A DNA stretch of 64,000 nt from Solibacillus silvestris_B. GTDB lineage: Bacteria > Bacillota > Bacilli > Bacillales_A > Planococcaceae. A program made the position numbers and the translations under genes. Shown one piece after another: positions 6,595 to 15,588 of the stretch. Location of the stretch: contig NZ_JBQCJW010000019.1 in NCBI RefSeq assembly GCF_051967575.1, positions 1 through 64,000 of the forward strand, in the 5' to 3' direction. Numbering within the stretch: the stretch's first letter is position 1; each line of letters begins with the position of its first letter. Under the pieces are notes generated by a model, which made no database searches, had not been told where the DNA came from, and saw only the letters and a program-made list of their open reading frames with translations.

Positions 6595-9500
6595 TTTATG
6601 CCACTCCCTTGCGTTACTAATTCAGGCTGTTCTTCTAGCTTTACTGAGACTAGCTTCGATACGCCCGATTCTTGCATCGTAATGCCGTAAAGAACATCGG
6701 CACCTTCCATCGTCCCTTTACGATGGGTAATGACGATGAATTGTGTATGTTCACTAAATTTACGTAAATATTCACTATAACGCGCTACATTCGATTCATC
6801 CAATGCCGCTTCGACCTCATCCAAAATACAGAATGGAACAGGTCGTGTATTTAATATGGCAAATAATAAAGCAATTGCCGTCAATGCGCGTTCCCCACCG
6901 GAAAGCAGGCTTAAGCTTTGAAGTTTTTTCCCTGGTGGCTGTGCAATAATTTCGATGCCTGTCTCCAATAGATTTTCAGGATCTAATAGCACTAAATCCG
7001 CAGTGCCTCCGCCAAATAGCTCACGGAAGGAGATCGCGAATTGCTTTCGTACTTGCTTAAATGTCTCGTTAAAGCGTTCGGTCATCTCTTCATCCATCTC
7101 GCCAATCGCTTTGTGCAATGTATCTTTTGCGGCAACCAGATCTTCTCGCTGTTCACTTAAAAACACATAGCGCTCCTGAACTCGGTCATATTCCTCGATT
7201 GCCGATAAATTGACAGGGCCAAGTTCTTCAATCGATTGTTTTAACAGCTTCACTTTCCTGCGTACTTGCTCTTCGTCATCTATGTCTACCGCTTCATCTT
7301 GCGCAGATAGAATATCGAGCTCGTATTGCTCAAGCAATTGCTCCTGTAAATGGTTCATTTCAAATTCAATTCGATTGCGTTTTAACTCTAAAGTACGCAA
7401 TGCATCAATATAGCTTTTATGTACACGCTGTACTTCTTGTAATTGAATTTCACTTTCCGTCACTTGCTCGTGTAAAACCGAGCGTGCCTCTCGATTTTTC
7501 TGGATTGTCTCTGTCAATGTTTCTTTTTTCGTCGTCCATTCTAAAATTGTCTGTGCCAATTCCTCTGCTGAAGGACCATTTAAACCATCTTCAGATTCAA
7601 TCCACTCTATTTCCTGGGAAATTTTTTCGGCTGTAGTTCTCGCTTTTGCTAAATTGAGCTCAATCGCAGCAATGGATGTCTGAACCTGTGTTAACTGCTC
7701 CTGTGCTACGGCAAGCTCTGATCGTTGCGCGGCCAGCTGTTCACGCAATACATCTTTTTGCGTCTCGCTCTGGGTTTTAGCCAGTGTTAATTCATCTACT
7801 GTTTGCTGGATTTGCTGCAGCTCTTCATGCAGCTCTGTCAAGCGTGTCCGTGCAATCGTTTGCTGTTCGCTTAATGACTGCTTTCGAGTAGATAATGACG
7901 ATTGTTCTGATTGTGCAACCGTAACAGTCGTCTGCAAGCTTTTTACGATCATATCCAGCTCCAAAAGCTTTGCACGATGAATTTGCTCTTGCTCCCGCAT
8001 CGATTCCCCTTGCAGTTTCATCTCTTCCGATGAATGGCGCAATTCGGCAATTTGCTGTTTTTTTGTAGCCACCGTTTGCTCGGCAGACCGGATTGTCGCT
8101 TCCATTTCTGCTAATGTGGAAACTAATTTATCAAGCTCAGCTTTTCGTGAAAATAACGAGCTTTGCTGTTTCAATGCACCACCAGTTAAGGAACCGCCGG
8201 CATTTACGATATCGCCTTCAAGTGTAACGACCCGATATTTAAATCCGCATAGACGCGCGATTTGGCTCGCCCCTTCCAAAGTGGAAGCGACAAGTACATT
8301 GCCTAAAAGGTTTTCAATAATCGTTTCATTTTCCTGTGCATAATTAACAAGCTCATACGCCAATGCCACATAGGCAGGATGTGATTGTATATCGCTCAAT
8401 TGCTGTACATGTATTTTGCGCGACCGCATCACTGTTTTCGGCAAAAATGTCGCACGTCCGGCACGTTTTTGCTTTAACCAACCGATTGCTCTTTGGGCAT
8501 GCTGTTCATTCTCTGTAATAATATGCTGCGATGCTGCGCCTAATGCCGTTTCAATCGCCTGCGAGTATTTTGGCTCAACATGAATCAGCTCTGCTACAGC
8601 GCCTTCAATCCCGTTTAGCTCACGGCGATCTCGCGCTAAAAGCACTTCTTTCACCCCATGGAAAAACCCGGAAAAGTCGGCCTCAAGCTCTGCCAATGTT
8701 TCCTTTCGCGCCTTTAGCTGCTGATGATGCTGATATGCTTTATATAGCAGGTCTTGTTTTTCATCCAAATCCGCTGTTGCTGATTTCAATTGGATTTGCA
8801 TCACGTCAAAACGGTCAAGCTGCTCCTTAACAGCAAGTTCCGCCTGCTGGAGTGCTCGCTCCGTTATTTCTTTATTGGCGCGTGCTTCCATTAATTCCTT
8901 TTGAATTTCAGATGAACGGCCTGTCATGCGCTCAACAGATGCCTGCTCTTGCGTTAGTTGCTGATCGATGTGCTTTAATTCGTTTTTCACTGTTGCTTCT
9001 TCGTTTAATAAGTTAATATACGTATTTTTCGCTTCTTCAATTTCTTGTTCAATTTCAGAAGCAGAACGCGTCAATGCTTGCTCAACTTGCTTTAATGCCG
9101 AACGCATTTGCTGTACATTTTTTAGCTTTTCAGTAAATTGCCGGCGCTTTTCTTGTTCATCTTGCTGAAGCTCGGCCGCATAGTTCGTCGCTTCTGACAA
9201 GCTTTCCCGCAGTTGCTGGATTTGCTTTTCGGCATTCGAGCGCTTTTCATTGAAAAGTGCTTTTCGCCCTTCCCATCTCTCTACTTCCGCGCTCGCTTCG
9301 ACAAGTTGTTCCTGCGATTCGTCCAACACTTGATCAATTGCTTTTAAATCCGAACGCATTTTACGCAATTGCTGCTCTACATTCGCAATTTCAGCCGCAT
9401 GTTCTTTTTCAGTGACAGCCAATTTTTGCTGTTCTTCATTGTAGCTGTGCAATGTATTTTCATGTGCAAGTACATCATGCACCATTAACGCAATATCAAA

Positions 9501-10172
9501 ATCCTTTAATTCCGCTGTCATGCGCACATAATCTTTGGCGCTTGATGCTTGAATTTTCAATGGTTCAAGACGGTGTTCAATTTCATGTAAAATATCGAGG
9601 ACACGATTTAAATTTTCATCTGTTTCAACAAGCTTATACTCCGCCTTTTTCTTGCGCAGCTTATATTTTAAAACACCTGCCGCCTCTTCGAAAATACTGC
9701 GGCGGTCATCGGGTCGACTGTTTAAAATTTCATCCACCCGTCCTTGTGAAATGATGGAAAACGCTTCTTTTCCAAGTCCGGAATCCATAAACAAGTCCGT
9801 TATATCCTTCAGGCGACATTGCTGATTATTGAGTAAGTATTCACTCTCACCTGAACGATATACACGTCTCGTCACACTTACTTCTGTATAGGGAATCGCC
9901 ACTTGCTCATCCGTATTGTCCAAAACGAGTGTTACTTCTGCAAAGTTCAGCGCTTTTCGCGATTCACTTCCTGCAAAAATGACGTCTTCCATTTTAGCGC
10001 CGCGTAAACTTTTCGCAGATTGCTCGCCCAATACCCAGCGTATTGCATCTGTTACATTACTTTTTCCGCTGCCATTCGGTCCTACAACTGCTGTAACACC
10101 AGGAACAAAATCAATGCCGATTCGTTCGGCAAATGATTTGAAGCCTAGTACTTCAAGTCTTTTAAGGAACAT
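6591..10172 (-). CDS. smc: Chromosome partition protein SMC
   Basis: Core ATPase of the SMC-ScpAB condensin that loads at parS and aligns chromosome arms. The N-terminal head carries Walker A GPNGSGKSN (residues 31-39). Long coiled coils flank a hinge around residues 510-660 (HVEPKYSQAIETALG and GGSLTGGALK are hinge signatures). The C-terminal head has the ABC signature LSGGERALTAIALL and Walker B PFCILDEVEAALDE. The 1193 aa fit the family. It lies between rnc and ftsY, overlapping ftsY by 4 bp, as in B. subtilis. Confidence 0.97.
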   Translation of the reverse strand: MFLKRLEVLGFKSFAERIGIDFVPGVTAVVGPNGSGKSNVTDAIRWVLGEQSAKSLRGAKMEDVIFAGSESRKALNFAEVTLVLDNTDEQVAIPYTEVSVTRRVYRSGESEYLLNNQQCRLKDITDLFMDSGLGKEAFSIISQGRVDEILNSRPDDRRSIFEEAAGVLKYKLRKKKAEYKLVETDENLNRVLDILHEIEHRLEPLKIQASSAKDYVRMTAELKDFDIALMVHDVLAHENTLHSYNEEQQKLAVTEKEHAAEIANVEQQLRKMRSDLKAIDQVLDESQEQLVEASAEVERWEGRKALFNEKRSNAEKQIQQLRESLSEATNYAAELQQDEQEKRRQFTEKLKNVQQMRSALKQVEQALTRSASEIEQEIEEAKNTYINLLNEEATVKNELKHIDQQLTQEQASVERMTGRSSEIQKELMEARANKEITERALQQAELAVKEQLDRFDVMQIQLKSATADLDEKQDLLYKAYQHHQQLKARKETLAELEADFSGFFHGVKEVLLARDRRELNGIEGAVAELIHVEPKYSQAIETALGAASQHIITENEQHAQRAIGWLKQKRAGRATFLPKTVMRSRKIHVQQLSDIQSHPAYVALAYELVNYAQENETIIENLLGNVLVASTLEGASQIARLCGFKYRVVTLEGDIVNAGGSLTGGALKQQSSLFSRKAELDKLVSTLAEMEATIRSAEQTVATKKQQIAELRHSSEEMKLQGESMREQEQIHRAKLLELDMIVKSLQTTVTVAQSEQSSLSTRKQSLSEQQTIARTRLTELHEELQQIQQTVDELTLAKTQSETQKDVLREQLAAQRSELAVAQEQLTQVQTSIAAIELNLAKARTTAEKISQEIEWIESEDGLNGPSAEELAQTILEWTTKKETLTETIQKNREARSVLHEQVTESEIQLQEVQRVHKSYIDALRTLELKRNRIEFEMNHLQEQLLEQYELDILSAQDEAVDIDDEEQVRRKVKLLKQSIEELGPVNLSAIEEYDRVQERYVFLSEQREDLVAAKDTLHKAIGEMDEEMTERFNETFKQVRKQFAISFRELFGGGTADLVLLDPENLLETGIEIIAQPPGKKLQSLSLLSGGERALTAIALLFAILNTRPVPFCILDEVEAALDESNVARYSEYLRKFSEHTQFIVITHRKGTMEGADVLYGITMQESGVSKLVSVKLEEQPELVTQGSGIK

Positions 10173-10173
10173 T

Positions 10174-10935
10174 TTATTCCCCCTCTTGCTTTGACTGCTT
10201 AAGCATTAGCATGGCACTTTGCGCTGCTTGCTGCTCAGCCTCTTTCTTTGATTTTCCTCTGCCAATACCTAATTCTTGACTGTTCAATAATACGCGTGAA
10301 ACGAAAGTTCGATTATGTGCTGGACCTTTTTCATCAACAATTTCATAATATAAAAGGCCGTTATTCGTTTGTTGAATTATTTCTTGCAATTGACTTTTAA
10401 AATCCATCACATGCGAAAAAGCACCGACTTCAACTTTAGGGAATACAATACGTTCTAAAAAGGCGACAACCACATCTAGACCTTGATCTAAATAAAGAGC
10501 TCCGATAAATGATTCAAACACGTCAGCAAGCAAAGCCGGACGTTCACGACCACCTGTCAATTCTTCTCCTTTACCTAATAAAACAAAATGTCCGAAATTA
10601 AGTTCATTCGCAAATACGACTAATGATGGCTCACATACGATTGATGCACGCAATTTTGTAAGTTCTCCTTCACTCATGCCCGGAAATTTTTCAAATAAAT
10701 ATTTTGATACAGATAATTCTAATACAGCGTCCCCTAAAAATTCCAATCGTTCGTTGTCCGTAAATAATTTGCGGCGATGCTCATTCACATAAGATGAATG
10801 CGTAAAAGCTTGGTATAGCAAAGCTTTATTTTGAAATTGAATATTCATTTCGTTTTGTAGAATCTGAAATTGTATTTTTACTTTTTCAGGGAGTACACCA
10901 GGCTTTTGGCTGTTCCCTTTTCTTCTTTGGGTCAT
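10174..10935 (-). CDS. rnc: Ribonuclease III
   Basis: Double-strand-specific endoribonuclease for rRNA and small RNA processing. The N-terminal RNase III domain carries the catalytic signature NERLEFLGDAVLELSVS (about 62-78) and further acidic metal ligands in DVFESFIGALYLD. A C-terminal double-stranded RNA-binding domain ends with GRGKSKKEAEQQAAQSA. The 253 aa are typical. The AAGGAAGG site precedes the ATG, and one base separates its stop from the smc start. A sigma-A promoter lies directly upstream, making it the first gene of rnc-smc-ftsY. Confidence 0.97.
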   Translation of the reverse strand: MTQRRKGNSQKPGVLPEKVKIQFQILQNEMNIQFQNKALLYQAFTHSSYVNEHRRKLFTDNERLEFLGDAVLELSVSKYLFEKFPGMSEGELTKLRASIVCEPSLVVFANELNFGHFVLLGKGEELTGGRERPALLADVFESFIGALYLDQGLDVVVAFLERIVFPKVEVGAFSHVMDFKSQLQEIIQQTNNGLLYYEIVDEKGPAHNRTFVSRVLLNSQELGIGRGKSKKEAEQQAAQSAMLMLKQSKQEGE

Positions 10936-10969
10936 GGACTTTCTGCCTTCCTTCTAGTTTCTAACGTTT

Positions 10970-10998
10970 AGTTTACCTTGTTCTATAGCATTGTGCAA
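10970..10998 (-). promoter_or_regulatory. Sigma-A promoter of rnc-smc-ftsY
   Basis: Minus-strand TTGCAC (10993-10998), 17-bp spacer, TAAACT (10970-10975), about 35 bp before the rnc start codon. Confidence 0.65.
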
Positions 10999-11077
10999 AG
11001 GGTATCGGTCAAAAAGCCAACGAATTTCGTATTAATTACTTTGCAACATTTAATCTATATTTTTGCCAGCTTTTATA

Positions 11078-11250
11078 TATTCCGTTCCGTTCCGTTGCGT
11101 TACAGGAGCGCTTTTCCTTGGGAGTGGCTCAAAAGCTTTAAATAAAGCTTTGCGACGGGCAATCTCAGGAGCAGCCATATTTCCTGCACACGCTTCATTC
11201 CCTGATAGTCTACCATTTTACAACTCAAGCCACTCTATTTTGCGGTAAAA
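11078..11250. repeat. Degenerate interspersed repeat in the rnc-acpP gap
   Basis: Part of the roughly 400-bp non-coding stretch 10999-11340. It begins with three TCCGT pentamers (11081-11095), then a GC-richer block with GGAGCGC, GGGAGTGGC and GCGACGGGC, and a palindromic AAAGCTTT pair near 11131-11150. From memory its wording resembles repeats scattered through Bacillaceae genomes, but I cannot verify that. No ORF here has a ribosome site or a recognisable product, and I see nothing else in the gap. Confidence 0.4.
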
Positions 11251-11340
11251 TTTATCCTTCCCACAATCTTTCTGCATAGAGTGATTTTGATGAAAGTTAG
11301 AATTACATTTTAAACCAATCGATTCCAGCTAACTTCAATT

Positions 11341-11389
11341 AAAAAGGCAACGATTGTATAGTTTTGGTTCACCCTACAATCGTTGCCTC
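11341..11389 (-). terminator. Rho-independent terminator after acpP
   Basis: AGGCAACGATTGTA pairs with TACAATCGTTGCCT over 14 perfect base pairs with a 16-nt loop. On the minus strand it is followed by TTTTAATT. It closes the fapR-plsX-fabD-fabG-acpP cluster. Confidence 0.9.
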
Positions 11390-11399
11390 TATATGTTTA

Positions 11400-11645
11400 T
11401 TAGCTGATTTTACTTTCGATGTATGAAATTGCACTGCCAACTGTGGCAATTTTTTCTGCATCTTCATCAGAAATTTCCATATCGAACTCATCTTCAAGTT
11501 CCATTACTAACTCAACAACGTCTAATGAATCCGCACCTAAATCATCACGGAATGATGCTTCCAATTTCACTTCGCTTTCGTCAACGCCTAAACGGTCAAC
11601 GATTACTTTTGAAACACGCTCAAATACTGTAGACAAATCAGTCAC
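11400..11645 (-). CDS. acpP: Acyl carrier protein
   Basis: Carrier of growing acyl chains in type II fatty-acid synthesis and donor for PlsX. The 81-aa acidic protein has the phosphopantetheine attachment site at the serine of GADSLDVVELVM (around Ser40). It has an excellent GGGGAGGTG ribosome site, consistent with the high expression expected of ACP. It lies 54 bp downstream of fabG and ends the lipid cluster at a strong terminator. Confidence 0.97.
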   Translation of the reverse strand: MTDLSTVFERVSKVIVDRLGVDESEVKLEASFRDDLGADSLDVVELVMELEDEFDMEISDEDAEKIATVGSAISYIESKIS

Positions 11646-11699
11646 CTCCCCTCAAGAAAAATCGCTTTCATTATCCTCTTCATTCAGTTGCTGAATCTT

Positions 11700-12446
11700 T
11701 TAAGCCATTACCATGCCGCCGTCTATTTGCAATGTTTGCCCTGTAATGTAATTGGCGCTGTCCGAAGCGAAAAATACGACTGCTTTCGCGATATCTTCCG
11801 GTTGGCCAAGCTTTGCTAAAGGTATTTGCTTTAGCATTGCTTCTTTTAAATCTTCCGGTAGCCCTTCTGTCATTTCAGTTGTGATGAAGCCTGGCGCAAT
11901 TGCATTCACTAAAATATTTCTTGATGCCAGTTCTTGTGCAGTTGTTTTTGTCAAGCCGATGACACCCGCTTTTGCTGCTACATAATTAGCCTGCCCAGCG
12001 TTCCCTGCAACACCTACGATGGACGAAATATTAATAATGCGACCTGCACGTTGTTTCATCATTTGGCGCGTTACTGCTTTCGTGCATAGGAAAACGCCTT
12101 TTAAGTTCGTATTGATGACATCATCCCACTCGTCATCTTTCATGCGCATCAATAAATTATCGCGCGTAATGCCCGCATTGTTCACTAAAATATCAATAGA
12201 ACCATACATATCAAGCGCTGTCTTCATTAAGTTTTGCACAGAATCCGCTTCTGCAACATTCGCCTGTACAGCAATCGCCTCGCCGCCGTCAGCTTTGATT
12301 TCCTCTACAACTTCCAGCGCCTTTTGCTCACTCCCGCTGTAATTGACAACAACTTTCGCACCTTCGCTTGCCAATTGCAATGCGATTGCGCGACCAATGC
12401 CGCGGGACGCTCCTGTCACTACAGCACATTTACCGATTAAGCCCAT
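11700..12446 (-). CDS. fabG: 3-oxoacyl-[acyl-carrier-protein] reductase FabG
   Basis: NADPH-dependent short-chain dehydrogenase that reduces 3-ketoacyl-ACP in the elongation cycle. GASRGIGRAIA (about 12-22) is the Rossmann glycine motif, NNAGITRDN follows near 88, ISSIVG supplies the catalytic Ser, and YVAAKAG the Tyr and Lys. The frame opens with GTG at 12455, but the GGAG site directly abuts that codon. The ATG at 12446 (MGLIGKCAVV) has the correct 8-nt spacing and is preferred, giving 248 aa. It overlaps the fabD stop by a few bases. Confidence 0.96.
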   Translation of the reverse strand: MGLIGKCAVVTGASRGIGRAIALQLASEGAKVVVNYSGSEQKALEVVEEIKADGGEAIAVQANVAEADSVQNLMKTALDMYGSIDILVNNAGITRDNLLMRMKDDEWDDVINTNLKGVFLCTKAVTRQMMKQRAGRIINISSIVGVAGNAGQANYVAAKAGVIGLTKTTAQELASRNILVNAIAPGFITTEMTEGLPEDLKEAMLKQIPLAKLGQPEDIAKAVVFFASDSANYITGQTLQIDGGMVMA

Positions 12447-13390
12447 TGTTTCCACTCCTTCGATGCCTCGACAACCTGCATTAAACTCGCCTCATCATAT
12501 ACACAATATGTTTGCACATTGCGGTCGATTTTTTTCACTAAGCCTGATAATACTTTTCCTGGTCCGCACTCAATAAAGATCGTCACACCTTCTGCAATAA
12601 GCTTTTGGATGTTTTGCTCCCATTTTACCGAGCTCGTTACTTGTGCGACCATTTCCTCTTTGATCGCTTCCACTGTCGTCAGCAGCTCTGAAGTGACATT
12701 GCTTACGACTGGGATTTTCGGTGTTTGCAATGTTAAATTACCTACCGTATTTTTTAAGTTATGTGCCGCTTTTTGCATTAATGAACTATGGAAAGGACCG
12801 CTCACGACTAACGGTAAAGCTCGTTTTGCTCCTGCTTCCTTCGCTCTTTTGCATGCTTCGTCCACGCCTTGTTTCGTCCCTGAAATCACAATTTGGCCAG
12901 GGCAGTTGAAGTTCGCCACTTGAACGACTTCCCCCTCAGCGGAAACTTGCTGGCAGATCGCGTCCAGCTTTTCGCCGTCCAACGCTAATATCGCTGCCAT
13001 TGCTCCTTGTCCTGCCGGTACTGCCTCGTCCATAAATACACCCCGCTCATGAACGGTTTTCACTGCATCTTCAAAAGCGATCACTTCCGAAATTACGAAT
13101 GCGCTGTATTCCCCTAATGAATGACCCGCTGTATAGTGCGGTGTGAGGCCTGCTTCAAGCAGCTTATTTGCGATCATTACCCCTGATGTCAACAAAGCTG
13201 GCTGGGCATGATATGTAAGTGTCAGCGTTTCCTGTGGGCCATTCAACATATAATCCGACAACGGAAGCTGCAACACTTCATCTGCCCTTACATAAAATTG
13301 TTTGCTCTTTTCATCATTCGCAACAAATTCCGCACCCATTCCTACAGTTTGTGAACCTTGTCCTGGAAAAATAAAAGCAATTTTTGTCAT
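12437..13390 (-). CDS. fabD: Malonyl CoA-acyl carrier protein transacylase FabD
   Basis: Loads malonyl groups from CoA onto ACP for fatty-acid elongation. The chain starts MTKIAFIFPGQGSQTVGMG; GHSLGEYSA holds the nucleophilic serine (about residue 90) and SGPFHSSLM the catalytic histidine. The open frame extends 48 codons further upstream into plsX, but the ATG at 13390 has a GGGGAA site and gives the standard 317 aa. It is coupled to fabG through overlapping ends. Confidence 0.96.
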   Translation of the reverse strand: MTKIAFIFPGQGSQTVGMGAEFVANDEKSKQFYVRADEVLQLPLSDYMLNGPQETLTLTYHAQPALLTSGVMIANKLLEAGLTPHYTAGHSLGEYSAFVISEVIAFEDAVKTVHERGVFMDEAVPAGQGAMAAILALDGEKLDAICQQVSAEGEVVQVANFNCPGQIVISGTKQGVDEACKRAKEAGAKRALPLVVSGPFHSSLMQKAAHNLKNTVGNLTLQTPKIPVVSNVTSELLTTVEAIKEEMVAQVTSSVKWEQNIQKLIAEGVTIFIECGPGKVLSGLVKKIDRNVQTYCVYDEASLMQVVEASKEWKQWA

Positions 13391-13415
13391 TTGATATTCC
13401 CCTTTGTGAAAATGC

Positions 13416-14411
13416 TTACTCTGGCTTTGGCATTTGCTCAATTGTTTTGGCAATTGTTTCGCATACTTCATGCTCCACCATAATTGTCGCTTGGCGAATC
13501 GCGCTGTATATTGCACGCGCATTCGATGAACCATGTGCTTTAATTACCGGCGATTTTAAGCCGAATAATGCCGCCCCGCCATATTCTGTATAGTCCATTT
13601 TATTTTTTAGCTGTTTTAAGTCATTTTTTACTAATGCAGCGGCGATTTTCGTTTTTGTCGTAGAAAATAATGTTTCTTTCAACATTTTGAAAACTGTACC
13701 TGCTGTGCCTTCAATCGTTTTCAGCACCATATTTCCTGTGAAGCCGTCTGTTACAACAACATCCGCTATACCGTTCAGCAATTCACGGGCTTCCACATTG
13801 CCTTCGAAGTTGAAATCCGCCTCTTTCAACAATGTAAAGGCCGCTTTTGTTAGCTCATTGCCTTTTTTATCTTCGGTGCCGATGTTCAACAGCCCGATGC
13901 GCGGGGCTTTTTGGGCACGTACTTGCTTTACGTAAATATCACCCATAATCGCATATTGCAGCAAGTTTTCAGGCTTTGCATCAGCATTGGCGCCTAAATC
14001 CAGCATAAGAAAACCGTCGCCGTTGATTGTCGGTAATGTCGTTGCTAATGCAGGGCGCGATACTCCTTCGATACGCCCTACTTTAAAAAGGCCGCCCGCC
14101 ATTAAAGCACCAGTATTGCCCGCAGATAAACAGGCATCCGCTTTTCCTTCAGCAACAGCATCCAGCATCCGTGCCATCGAAGAATCCTTTTTACGGCGCA
14201 CTGCACGTGCAGGATCGTCTTCCGCTTCCACTACCTCACTGCAATGCATAATCGTCAAGCGGTCATGATTTTTCAAATACGGAGCCATTTTTTGTTCGTC
14301 TCCATATAAATCGATATTTAAATTAGGAAAATCTTCGAGAGCAAGCAGAACACCTTCTACAATTGCTTGTGGGGCGTTATCTCCACCCATGCCATCTACT
14401 GCTATTTTCAT
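13416..14411 (-). CDS. plsX: Phosphate acyltransferase PlsX
   Basis: Peripheral membrane enzyme converting acyl-ACP to acyl-phosphate, the first committed step to phosphatidic acid, feeding PlsY. The N-terminal MKIAVDGMGGDNAPQAIVEG is the family signature; SAGNTGALMAGG and VTDGFTGNMVLKT are conserved internal blocks. The 331-aa length is normal. The start overlaps the fapR stop (ATGA), and fabD follows, the usual fapR-plsX-fabD-fabG arrangement under FapR control. Confidence 0.97.
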   Translation of the reverse strand: MKIAVDGMGGDNAPQAIVEGVLLALEDFPNLNIDLYGDEQKMAPYLKNHDRLTIMHCSEVVEAEDDPARAVRRKKDSSMARMLDAVAEGKADACLSAGNTGALMAGGLFKVGRIEGVSRPALATTLPTINGDGFLMLDLGANADAKPENLLQYAIMGDIYVKQVRAQKAPRIGLLNIGTEDKKGNELTKAAFTLLKEADFNFEGNVEARELLNGIADVVVTDGFTGNMVLKTIEGTAGTVFKMLKETLFSTTKTKIAAALVKNDLKQLKNKMDYTEYGGAALFGLKSPVIKAHGSSNARAIYSAIRQATIMVEHEVCETIAKTIEQMPKPE

Positions 14412-14980
14412 GTTGTTTCTTCACCTTTCGTACGATACATTTCAAACTCTCCTTTGAAAACAATTTCGTTATCAACAGTAGAGGTCAGTTCGATAAATGT
14501 ACGGTTTTTTTCAGGGTTTTTTCCTTTTACAATCGCTTTCGTCACGACACGGTCACCTGCGCGAACAGGCTTGACGAAAGCTACGTTAGATTTTACTGTA
14601 AGAGCAAGTTCATCATCAATAACCGCGACAGCCAAAGAATTCGCCTGTGCAAACAAATGATGTCCCCGTGCGATCCCATTGCGCTGGAATACATGCTCCT
14701 CTCCAACATCAAAAATCGAAATTGCCCTACTATCCAGCTCTATATCAATGATTTCACCGATAACTTCATCCAGCGGCAAAGATTTTACTTCATCATATTT
14801 TTTAGCAGCAACATCTTTAATACGTTCGCGCAATTCCGGAATTGCGAGCTCCATGCGATCCAATCGAATTGTTTGAACGCTCACATTAAATTCTGCTGCC
14901 AATTGTTCATCTGTAACGAAAGGATTGTCGGAGATCTGTTCAGTCAATAATAACTGTCGCTCTTTTTTGGAACGCTTCAT
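14408..14980 (-). CDS. fapR: Transcription factor FapR, lipid synthesis repressor
   Basis: Malonyl-CoA-responsive repressor of fatty-acid and phospholipid genes. The N-terminal helix-turn-helix (DEQLAAEFNVSVQTIRLDR, about 24-42) is followed by a hot-dog effector domain that ends with the TSTVDNEIVFKGEFEMYR region. The 190 aa are typical. It is the first gene of the cluster. A FapR-like operator lies about 40 bp upstream of its ATG, so autoregulation is expected. Confidence 0.96.
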   Translation of the reverse strand: MKRSKKERQLLLTEQISDNPFVTDEQLAAEFNVSVQTIRLDRMELAIPELRERIKDVAAKKYDEVKSLPLDEVIGEIIDIELDSRAISIFDVGEEHVFQRNGIARGHHLFAQANSLAVAVIDDELALTVKSNVAFVKPVRAGDRVVTKAIVKGKNPEKNRTFIELTSTVDNEIVFKGEFEMYRTKGEETT

Positions 14981-15021
14981 ACGTATTTGTTACCTGCCTT
15001 TAATTTTCTGAAAGATTAGTA

Positions 15022-15038
15022 TTAGCACTTGGTACTAA
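15022..15038 (-). promoter_or_regulatory. FapR operator upstream of fapR
   Basis: The minus strand reads TTAGTACCAAGTGCTAA, an imperfect 17-bp inverted repeat close to the FapR box known from B. subtilis. A further CTAATACTAA half-site abuts it. It lies about 40 bp before fapR and overlaps the likely promoter, as expected for autorepression. Confidence 0.75.
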
Positions 15039-15051
15039 TATCAATATACAT

Positions 15052-15092
15052 GGATAAAAAAAAGAACGCAACATTTTTTTGCTGCGTCCTTT
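15052..15092 (-). terminator. Terminator after the VOC-family gene
   Basis: Minus-strand GGACGCAGC, a seven-base loop, GTTGCGTTC (paired with wobbles), then a run of nine T. It insulates the VOC gene from fapR. Confidence 0.8.
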
Positions 15093-15099
15093 AACATTA

Positions 15100-15519
15100 T
15101 TACGCTTCGAGGCTTAATTGCCATAATACACCGAACTTGTCCGTCACCTGTCCATAGCATTTGCTCCAAAAAGTTTCCTGTAAATCCATTATAACTTTTC
15201 CGCCGTCTTTCAATCCTTCAAAAATCGAACGAATTTCCTGTTCGTCTTTTGATACATAGGAAATTGTGACATTATCTCCAACCGTCACTAGAGGCGAACC
15301 GGGAAATGTATCGGAAAACATCATTTGCCCTTCTTGCAATTCAACAAGCGCATTCATCACTAAATCCTTTGCTTCGTTCGGGATCGGGTGATTGGGATCT
15401 GGAGGCAAGTCGCCGAATGTTGAAATCGTTACATTTTTGGCATTGAATAGTTTTGCATATAGATCAACCGCCTCTTTTGCTCGGCCATTTAAAACGAAAT
15501 ACGGATACATTTTGCCCAT
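15100..15519 (-). CDS. PhnB-like VOC-superfamily protein
   Basis: Vicinal-oxygen-chelate fold protein of the PhnB/glyoxalase-like group (139 aa from the chosen start). The order MYPYFVLNGRAKEAVDLYAK, GQMMFSDTFPG and FWSKCYGQVTDKFGVLWQLS matches that group. Substrate and reaction are unknown, as for most relatives. Several start codons are possible (TTG 15537, ATG 15522, ATG 15519); the AGAGG site has best spacing to 15519. It sits alone between recG and the fap cluster with its own terminator, an insertion relative to the B. subtilis order. Confidence 0.85.
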   Translation of the reverse strand: MGKMYPYFVLNGRAKEAVDLYAKLFNAKNVTISTFGDLPPDPNHPIPNEAKDLVMNALVELQEGQMMFSDTFPGSPLVTVGDNVTISYVSKDEQEIRSIFEGLKDGGKVIMDLQETFWSKCYGQVTDKFGVLWQLSLEA

Positions 15520-15588
15520 CATTTTACCTCTTCTCAATTAGTTTTTTGTCAAAGATTGCTACCTTTTATAATAAAGAATTCTAACTAT

